Shown: in pieces, positions 55,745-64,000 of the stretch | How the letters are laid out: each line of letters starts with the position of its first letter | How positions within the stretch are numbered: position 1 is the stretch's first letter | Program-made: the position numbers and the translations under genes | The notes under the pieces: model-generated | What the model saw: the letters and a program-made list of their open reading frames with translations, nothing else | Told to the model about the DNA's origin: nothing | Database searches by the model: none | Assembly (NCBI GenBank): GCA_949592205.1 | Contig: CATIUR010000003.1 | Coordinates: 78,520,501 to 78,584,500, forward strand | Source of the DNA: Helichrysum umbraculigerum | Taxonomy: Eukaryota > Streptophyta > Magnoliopsida > Asterales > Asteraceae | DNA length: 64,000 nucleotides | Reading direction: 5' to 3'

Positions 55745-56521
55745 CTCATCGAGTTTATAGGATCGAACCAAATGATCGGTTGTTTAGGAAAACTCAAAGA
55801 CAGCATCGACACTTTCAACCAAACCTACCTTCAACCCGACATTGATAAAAATGACATCTTTAATCCCAAAACACCTTTCAGTGGAAACTTGTATTTGTTG
55901 TCCTATCATTAACTACTTGTTCGATCAAGAAAACTCTACGGGTGCAGCTCGTTTCATGGTGCTGATGAAGTACTATCGTCGATCTGACGAAGAAAATGAC
56001 ACTAGTGATTCAGTGTGTGAGAAATGCGTGACTGAGCAGAAGGAGGCCACCTGTCCTTCTTGCGAGTAGTTGATGAATGTCCCTTTAACAATTGTTTGTC
56101 CTACAAATAAGATTGACGCGATTGAGGAGCCGAATAAAAAGAAGAAGAAATCAGCAGAAGGGTACGTAAAAGAGGTGGTGACTTATATGGTGATGGATGA
56201 TTTGGTGGTAAAACCTAATAACCTATGTCCACCATTTCAACCTTCACACTCATTAAAAGTTTTGGTGAAAAAGATTTCAGCCAGTTGGAAGAGAAGATGG
56301 TAGTGTTTGACAAAAACGAGGTAATTAATCTATATATATATTTTTTTGTTAATTAGGCAATGCAAATTAGTATTTAAAAGTAATGTGTTGTTGTTTGAGT
56401 TTTGATAGGCATTGAAGCTGTTGAAGGCGTCGTTGTCGACAGATCAAGTGCTAACCACTCTATTTCTGCACGACGCCAATGCGTCGAGTAATCAAAGAAA
56501 AAATTACATTATAGTTGTGTG
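55745..56521 (+). pseudogene. DUF674 copy E, start deleted and frames broken
   Basis: Similarity begins abruptly inside the gene at LIEFIGSNQMIGCLGKL (about 55746) and continues through PKTPFSGNLYLLS. An early stop, a frame change near the first Cys block and a stop before MMNVPL follow, and then VVTYMVMDDLVVKP with a further shift. An exon-2-like ALKLLKASLSTDQVLTTLF starts near 56410. The promoter word TTCCACTCTTATAAAATC just upstream also precedes copy C, where it is followed by a 5' UTR and ATG. So a deletion removed the 5' UTR and about 40 codons. Confidence 0.85.
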
Positions 56522-57521
<1,000 letters not shown>

Positions 57522-57855
57522 AATATAACAATAAGTTTTTTTCAATTCAGAGCATTTTTAGCAAAAAAACTTTTTTTACTAAATTGATAAAAAGCTTTGT
57601 ACGTACATAAAATCATTAATAAGTACAAAATTAAAAAGGTGAGAGAGTGAAAAAGTTGAGACAAATAAATTTTAAAATCTCTTTCGTTGAATGTATACCT
57701 TAAATTGGTTTTATATATAATACATAAGATTTTTTTTATTGGAACTTCTTTCTTCAAAAAAGTATTTACATCATTTGTACAAAAAAAATAATTTATAAAA
57801 AGGCTCTTGTATGCTCTAACGTACCTTTCTAAAAGTAAATTACAAAAAATATTAC

Positions 57856-58173
57856 TTAGAGCGTCTTTAACGGTGGGTTTTTTTAAGATTTTTTTTGACA
57901 AAAAAAGTCTTTGAAAAGCTTTTATCCATTGGAGTCAAAAACTTAATTTGGCAAAGGGTTTGCTAAAATTAAGCTTTTGCTCAATGACGCAACAACAATA
58001 TTGTGTGTGTAGTTGATCAATATAAAAGTATCTTGTGTGTATATTTTGATGAAAAAATCTTTTTAAAAGTTTTACCATTGAAATGCAAAGGTTAGTCTTC
58101 ATAATAATAAGTGTAGTGTAATGTGGCACTGAAAAAAGCTTTAGAAAAGTTTAAACCATTGTGGATGCTCTAA
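57856..58173. mobile_element. Possible MITE with TTAGAGC ends
   Basis: TTAGAGCGTC at the left and GATGCTCTAA at the right are inverted, with partially complementary interiors rich in AAAAGC and GCTTTT. No clean target duplication is visible. Confidence 0.45.
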
Positions 58174-58226
58174 AGATATCACTAGTATTGTAGAGCTAAA
58201 CTGGTATTACTTCCATTTTATTATAA

Positions 58227-58530
58227 GACCACTTCCATCCGTGATTAAAACTGACTAAAACCGACTGACCCATGTCAGTGCCACATCAGCTTTTTCAAAA
58301 ACTGACTGAAACTGACAAACCTCTGTCATCATTGACACCGTCACTTTAATTTTTGGGTCCTACATTTACCAATTTACCTTTATTTATACACACGCGAAAA
58401 ATGACAAAAAAAAAAGACGAGCGTCGGTTTTCCCGTTAAAAACCGACGGACAACCGACGGCATGGTGCCATAGGTGTCGGTTCCGTCGGTTTTAACCAAC
58501 GCAGACCAACTAACACCACTGGAAGTCGTC
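58227..58530. mobile_element. Harbinger-like MITE
   Basis: The ends GACCACTTCCA and TGGAAGTCGTC pair with one mismatch and are flanked by TAA (58224-58226 and 58531-58533). It is 304 bp with ACCGACGG inverted words inside and no ORF. Confidence 0.78.
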
Positions 58531-58981
58531 TAAGTGTCCACTGCGGATATGACATACAGTTTTAAATAAGTACAAATTTTTTTTCTATAAACCAATAATC
58601 TTTCTAGCTTTTACTTTTAAATGTTTTTGTGTAATTGAAAATAATGAACTTTTAATTTGAGACAAACAAAAAAAATGTGAACTCTTAAGTTGAGAGTAGC
58701 AACTCCAGTTCATTTAAATAAAATTTTAACTTTGTTAAACTTAGGATACACCATTGCATTTAACTCTACAGATACTACAAAGTGTCAGAAATTATAGAAA
58801 AATGCCAAACAAATTTATCCGTCAAAGAGATTGATGTGTGCACACGGCTCAACGACCTTCTTTGCATTATCAAATCAGGATTATTTCTTCATCTGTTCGA
58901 TTCAGTCATTATGTAGATTCTACAGGCGTAAATAGAAGATAATTAACACACTGGGCCCACGAAACATGATCCACTTTTATA

Positions 58982-59254
58982 TTCTCTCCGTCCCAAATAT
59001 GATTGTCCATCTTTTCATTAAGGGACGTCCAAATTAATTGTCCACTACCAAAAATAGATAGAGAAGTTTGATTGAGATTACAATATTACCCTTGCTTGAA
59101 ATTATTATTACAAACTTTTAAAAGGGTAGTAATTAAGTAGTTAAGGGTAAAACTGTCATTGTACAAAAAGTAAGAAAGAGAAAATAGTAATAATTATGTT
59201 TTTATTAAACTGTGTGTTTTTTGTCGGATAACAATTATTTTTGGACGGAGGGAG
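58982..59254. mobile_element. Stowaway-like MITE 1
   Basis: Ends TTCTCTCCGTCC and GGACGGAGGGAG, flanked by the TA dinucleotide, the hallmark of Tc1/Mariner-derived Stowaway elements; 273 bp. Confidence 0.85.
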
Positions 59255-59354
59255 TACCACATAAACATTAAAATAAGTTTTCTCTCGATCCTAAATTGTT
59301 TTCTACAAATAAAATTATTATCCACAAATAAAAATTACACAATAAATATAATTA

Positions 59355-59610
59355 CTCCCTTCTTTTCATTATAAGTGTCCAGTTTTGAATTTTGAAAGTC
59401 TTTCTTTTACAACGTTGACTTTAAATATTTTTGTTTGTGTTATATAATACTTGATGCAAAATATATGAATAGATTGAGTTTTAAATGTATTTTCATTGAT
59501 ATAATATTCATTAAGTATTATATAACACAAACAAAAATATTTAAGGTTAAAGTGGAAAAAGAAAAACTTCAAAAAGTCAAAAGTGGACAATTGTAATGGG
59601 ACGGAGGTAG
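59355..59610. mobile_element. Stowaway-like MITE 2
   Basis: Ends CTCCCTTCTTTTCATTATAA and a degenerate complement finishing GGGACGGAGGTAG, flanked by TA. The two halves are near mirror images around an ATTGATATAATATTC centre. Confidence 0.82.
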
Positions 59611-59689
59611 TATCATATTGAACTTTTATAAATTATGATAATTTAACCTTTATCTTTTACCCACTTTTTAATGACATACGTATATAATA

Positions 59690-59885
59690 CTCCCTCCGTC
59701 CCATTTAAAATGTCCACTTTGACTTTGCACGTGATTTTAGGATTCTCCACTAGCTACACTTTTCACCAATCAAATATTAAATCTACCCACTAAAGTATTT
59801 ATTGATTGGTTAAATATCAAAGTGGACACTTATAATGGGACATCCCAAAATAGTAATGTGGACATTTCAAATGGGACGGAGGGAG
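59690..59885. mobile_element. Stowaway-like MITE 3
   Basis: Ends CTCCCTCCGTCCCATTT and AAATGGGACGGAGGGAG, perfect inverted repeats flanked by TA; 196 bp. Confidence 0.88.
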
Positions 59886-60237
59886 TAGAGCTAATACTTA
59901 ATATAGGAAGTTTGGTTACGATATAGTTTGGGTGTGTTGTTCCAGTTAAATTGTAATCACATAGTTCTAGTTTTCTTCATTAATTATATATTTCATCAAT
60001 CAAATAACATATTTATCTAGTAAAGTTTTTTTAATAGATTGTAACATGGAAATTGACACTTATCTAAAAATACCCAACATTAGTAATATGAACACTCATA
60101 GTGAGACGAAAGTAATGCTATATTAGGGTACATCAAGAGTTTAACATATAAAATAGTTATACCATATATTTTTTCATTATAAACTATATAAAAAGGAGCT
60201 AGACTAAGTTTAGAGATGTACAATTGTACACTACTTA

Positions 60238-60565
60238 GACCACTCCTAACCCCAGCTTCTTCACTTGCTTCTTCAATTGTGACATGTGACACATTCACAA
60301 TTGATGAAAGACTGATTAAATACTCTCAATCCTCATTTCATCACTTCAATTTTTGAGCCTCACATTTACCAATATACTTACATTTACATACACTAAATAA
60401 AAAATAACAATACATTATATATAACCTTGGCCCCACATTTATCTCCTCTCCCTTTCTTCGGTTAATCAGAGAGTACAAAGAGAAGAAGCAAAGGAAAAGC
60501 CCGTGCCAACCGTGTCTTTTGAAACCCTAATTGGTTCCAACCGAAGAAATGGGTTGGGACCGGTC
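60238..60565. mobile_element. Harbinger-like MITE, diverged ends
   Basis: GACCACTCCTAACCC and GGGTTGGGACCGGTC pair at most positions, with TTA on both sides (60235-60237 and 60566-60568). It resembles the elements at 54442 and 58227 in length and in ACATTTACCAAT-type internal words. Confidence 0.7.
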
Positions 60566-60568
60566 TTA

Positions 60569-61149
60569 CAAATCAATATTCAAGTAAAAGAAAAAAGTAA
60601 GTGGTAAAGAAAGATTGTAGTACAAGTTTATGAAGCGTGAATCACACTTTTAGTTAAAGAATTTTCCGTTCTCCTAATCAATGTACGTCTCCTCTTTTTA
60701 TTCATAAAAACTGAGATGTATGTTATGTCCGTGCTTATGTGTTACATGGTGCATTAGGTTGTTAGAGTTGTATGCATGTAATAATGATGTTTTAAGCATG
60801 CGATTTATGTACATATGTATTATGTGTGGTTAATGCGTACCGACTGTAACATTCGGTTCATCAAACCATTTAGAGTTTAAAAGTTGTTAGCGCGAAGCTA
60901 ACGTATTTAAGAGAATGGGATCCCTATCTATAAGATTACATCCAAAATGTTATGGATCATTACACATTAACGAATGAATCTCGATATTTATTTTGATATA
61001 TTTAAAGAGCCTTATCATGATATGATTGTATGTGATATTTTAATAGAAAACACACGAGCCCATTTAGCAATTAGGCTTAAACATTTATTGTGTATAAAAG
61101 CCTTAATGACGAGATAAGAAGAGATAGGAATTGTATATATGTACCAAAT
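60569..61149. other. Spacer
   Basis: I see no gene, repeat pair or RNA gene in this stretch. Confidence 0.4.
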
Positions 61150-61290
61150 GGCCATTGGCATAGTAATATGAAGGTGACCTTCCAACCATGAGGTTGTGGA
61201 TTCAAGTCTAGAGGTGGTGACTTTCCAACCATGAGGTTGTGGATTCAAATCCAGGGGTGGACATATGTAAATTTTCTTGAAAAAATGTAC
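61150..61290 (+). mobile_element. SINE-like sequence with a duplicated box B region
   Basis: A box A-like TGGCATAGTAATATGAAGG is followed by two tandem 46-bp copies of a segment containing CCAACCATGAGGTTGTGGAT and a box B-like GATTCAAGTC or GATTCAAATC. No clear target duplication was found, so the limits are approximate. Confidence 0.5.
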
Positions 61291-61659
61291 ATATTCATAG
61301 TGGAATGTGTGAATTTATTGTCTTTTTTTTTTTTTTTTAATTGAAAAAGATGTATATTTGTAGAGATACCTACTTAGAAAATGTAAGTTGTATAGCTTAA
61401 GTATAGAATGACGTTTATATTATTAACTAATGACCGTCTTACCTTCTGCTCCGTATTTTTTCTGTGGATCAAGAAGCTTATTACGAGTAAATTGGATAAG
61501 TTAGTATGAAGTATTAATTTTTAAAAGTAGACACCCAAAATTATACGGAGTATTAGTAATTGTGAAATGCGGAGTCATCAACGTTTTATACCCTCCACTT
61601 TTTGCGGAAAAAAAGAGATTGTTATATAATGAGAATAGAATCGGTTTACGAACAATTGC

Positions 61660-61862
61660 CAAGAGCTTCCAGCTCAAGTGACACAAGGTGTTTCACCATG
61701 ACCTCAAGGTCATAGGTTCGAACTCGGATGTGAGTAAAATGCTCTCCGGGATGGAGACAGGGGTTTTCTCTCGAAATATTCGGGTTTCCCCTGAAATTGG
61801 TGATGAGTATATGAAGAGGCAATGCCACTGAGCCCAATACTGCCTTTCAAAAAAAAAAAAAA
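61660..61862 (+). mobile_element. tRNA-derived SINE with poly(A) tail and 16-bp target duplication
   Basis: The head contains a box A-like CAGCTCAAGTGACACAAGG and box B GGTTCGAACTC at 61715-61725. The element ends in an A run (61849-61862). GTTTACGAACAATTGC occurs exactly at 61644-61659 and 61863-61878, a textbook retroposition duplication, so this insertion is relatively recent. It has no ORF. Confidence 0.92.
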
Positions 61863-61878
61863 GTTTACGAACAATTGC

Positions 61879-62688
61879 TTCATGCGTCTAAAAAATAATA
61901 ATAATCTCAAATTACCCAATCAATTACTGTAGTTAACTATCATAACTCATTAATTGGATTAAAAGATTAGGTAACATTATCGATCCAACCAATTATGTAA
62001 CTATGAAATAAAATTTTATCTAAATAGTTAATGTTCATCAAAGGTCAAAAAATATTAATTAGAAACCAATATTTGATGATTTGTTATCTTTATTTTGGTA
62101 TAAAATTCCAATTTTTATGATAATGTGAGAATATATATATGGCATATGATATTTTAATTTCATATATTTCTTATAAATGTTCATGAATGTTTATAACTTT
62201 TCATAGTAAATTATTATAGATAAACACCACGCATATACAAATTACAAAAGATAATAACTTTTTTAAGTTAGTAATTGCGAAGAACACTTCAATAACACCG
62301 TCTGATATGTTTATGCTATCGGTCCTTATATTGTTCAAACGATTTGAGAGCAACATACAGTTTATTATTAAGTATCATCAGGAATATAAATATTTAACAA
62401 TAAAATGTATTACTCGCATCAACTAAGGATTTTTTATCGATTTTAAAAAATTCATCCATTGCAAATGATTTAAACAGCAAAATGATTAACAAATAGCAAA
62501 ATTTATTAGTCGGGAGTGTGATCCGTTGAACAGATGTGCGCACACCGCTCAAGAAATCATTTAAGTATCGTATCGAACTTCTGTGTTTACTGTTTAGCGT
62601 CATCATTTTTATTCCTTCCCACTTGATTTAATCACTACTTTTATTTATTTTGACGTATTTTCCTATTTAATATTTTCACTTCACAGTA
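61879..62688. other. AT-rich spacer
   Basis: No supportable gene or repeat pair is seen. Confidence 0.4.
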
Positions 62689-62886
62689 CTTCCTCCGTCT
62701 CACTTCTAAGTGTCTTGGTTACTATTATGGGTTGTCCCAAATAAGTGTCCGCTTTTATGATTCAACCAATCGAAAATTATTTTAGTAGGTAGAGATGTTA
62801 TTTGATTGGTGAATATTGTAGTTGATAAAAAAATCTTAAAACTGTGTGCAAAGTCAAAGTGGTCACTTTAACTAGGACGGAGGGAG
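62689..62886. mobile_element. Stowaway-like MITE 4
   Basis: Ends CTTCCTCCGTCTCAC and AGGACGGAGGGAG, flanked by TA (62687-62688 and 62887-62888); 198 bp. Confidence 0.83.
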
Positions 62887-63084
62887 TAACTAAATGTAAG
62901 CCTCTCCCAATTGTTAATTTGGATAATCAATTTTGTTCTCTTATTGAGCAATAATAAGAATATATATAGGTTGCAATAATGTTTGAGGAGAAAACTAACT
63001 GAAGACTTTGGCTACGCCCGTACATAATACTTAAGTAATGGACTAAGTATTAATAAAAGAATATCTGTTAATATGTCCTCACAG

Positions 63085-64000
63085 TTGAAGCGGGAGGTTC
63101 ATGAACGTTCAAATTGGGCCTGAACTCAACAAAAAGCATAGAGGTGAGTCATTTGGTGAAGATGTCAGCATATTGATAACGCGAGGGAACATGAAGCACA
63201 CACACTTACCTAGTTGCAACCTTATCCCGAACAAAATGAATAACTATCGCAATATGTTTGGTACGTTGATGTTGAACAGAATTAGAAGATAGATAAACAA
63301 CACTCACATTATCTCAATAAACAATGGTAGGTATTAACAAGTGGTGTATTCAACTCACATAATAAATTGCGTAGCCACGCTGTCTCAAGATCAATATTGG
63401 CAACGCCCCGATATTACGCCATAGTACTGGAGCGAGAGACAAGCTGTTGACGCTTGGAGGACCATGAAAGGAGATTGTCCCAAAAAAACATAATAACCAG
63501 AGGTAGAATGACAAGTGCTGGGACAACCTACCCAATCGGATTCCGAGTAAGCAGTAAGTGTAGTAGTAGGAGAGGCATATAACTGTAACCCGAGATTAAG
63601 ATTCAAGAGTACCCTGTACATAACGGAGGATAAGTTTTTAAGATCCGTAAAGTGAGGTTCTTGCGGATCATGAATAAACAGCAAATCTGCTGAACAGTAG
63701 ACAAGTCCAGTCTCATGAAAGTAAGATATTGAAGGGCACCAGCTAACCTGCGGTAAAGTGTAGGATCAATCACAGGTTCTCCGGAAGTAGTAAGCTTGGC
63801 TTCCATATCCACGGGAGTCTTGCAATGATTGCATTTGAGCATATGAGCCCGCTTAAGAAATTCGGTGGCATGTTTCTTCACAAGGAAATAGTTAAGTGGA
63901 CCAAAATCAGTCATAACAAACTCCTAATGTAATGAAGAAATAACCTGCTGAAGTAGGGTAGTAGATGAAGCAGTGAGAATAATCTCATCAACACATTAGA
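63085..64000 (-). pseudogene. Decayed Ty1/copia pol (end of RT and RNase H), runs off the right edge
   Basis: On the minus strand the order is that of copia pol. An RT palm remnant (CVDEIILTASSTTLLQQV, near 63930-63998) comes first, then MTDFGPLNYFL, PVDMEAKL, DPTLYRRLAGALQYLTF, LTAYSESDWVGCPST and STSGYYVFLG. Near 63090-63330 VQHQRTKHI and a QYADIFTK-type end follow. Stops and frame changes separate these blocks, and the second catalytic Asp of RT reads Glu. The sequence after pol (to about 62907) may be its LTR, starting TGTGAGGAC, but this was not verified. Confidence 0.85.

Overview
The window is nuclear DNA of a flowering plant: AT-rich, with intron-containing genes, long intergenic spaces and dense transposable elements. 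The retroelement gag/pol types, the DUF674 family and the overall TE mix suggest a eudicot, perhaps Asteraceae. That placement is an inference from remembered sequence flavour, not from a search.

Layout, left to right. (1) 58-524, minus: the first two coding exons of a SULTR4-type sulfate transporter that runs off the left edge. (2) 525-4070: spacer with a tRNA-derived SINE flanked by target duplications. (3) 4071-27114: a nested retrotransposon pair. The outer element (plus strand) has 3.26-kb LTRs, a tRNA-Met primer site, one gag ORF, a polypurine tract and no pol, so it is a non-autonomous gag-only (TR-GAG-like) element. Inserted inside it, on the minus strand and with a perfect 5-bp target duplication, is a complete 13.4-kb Ty3/gypsy chromovirus (3571-bp LTRs, a 1531-aa gag-pol with chromodomain, and an extra ORF upstream of gag). 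Each LTR pair differs at only about five positions, so both insertions are very recent. (4) 27317-32095: a small Helitron, then an intact MKP1-type MAP-kinase phosphatase gene with a tiny last exon. (5) 33-57 kb: a dispersed DUF674 gene cluster (three apparently intact two-exon genes and two pseudogenes), split up by a 2.5-kb MULE, a foldback element, a hAT element, MITEs and a near genome-length endogenous pararetrovirus (43042-50031). (6) 57-64 kb: spacer packed with Stowaway and Harbinger MITEs, two SINE-type elements and a decayed Ty1/copia pol.

Most unusual structures. (a) Both LTR elements carry large arrays of very short perfect hairpins with 3-nt loops. In the inner LTR there are eighteen 15-bp hairpins arranged as nine pairs, always 4 nt apart. 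In the outer element the stems vary from unit to unit but stay complementary. (b) The endogenous pararetrovirus has coat protein before movement protein, a second retropepsin-like domain fused after the movement protein, stop-start overlaps between ORFs, and a 179-bp direct repeat at its two ends. (c) The inner chromovirus has an uninterrupted polyprotein but a Glu in place of the second catalytic Asp of reverse transcriptase.

The cellular genes (sulfate transport, MAPK signalling, DUF674) show no obvious functional link; the DUF674 copies are the only local gene family. All calls are by reading; no alignment or database search was run.
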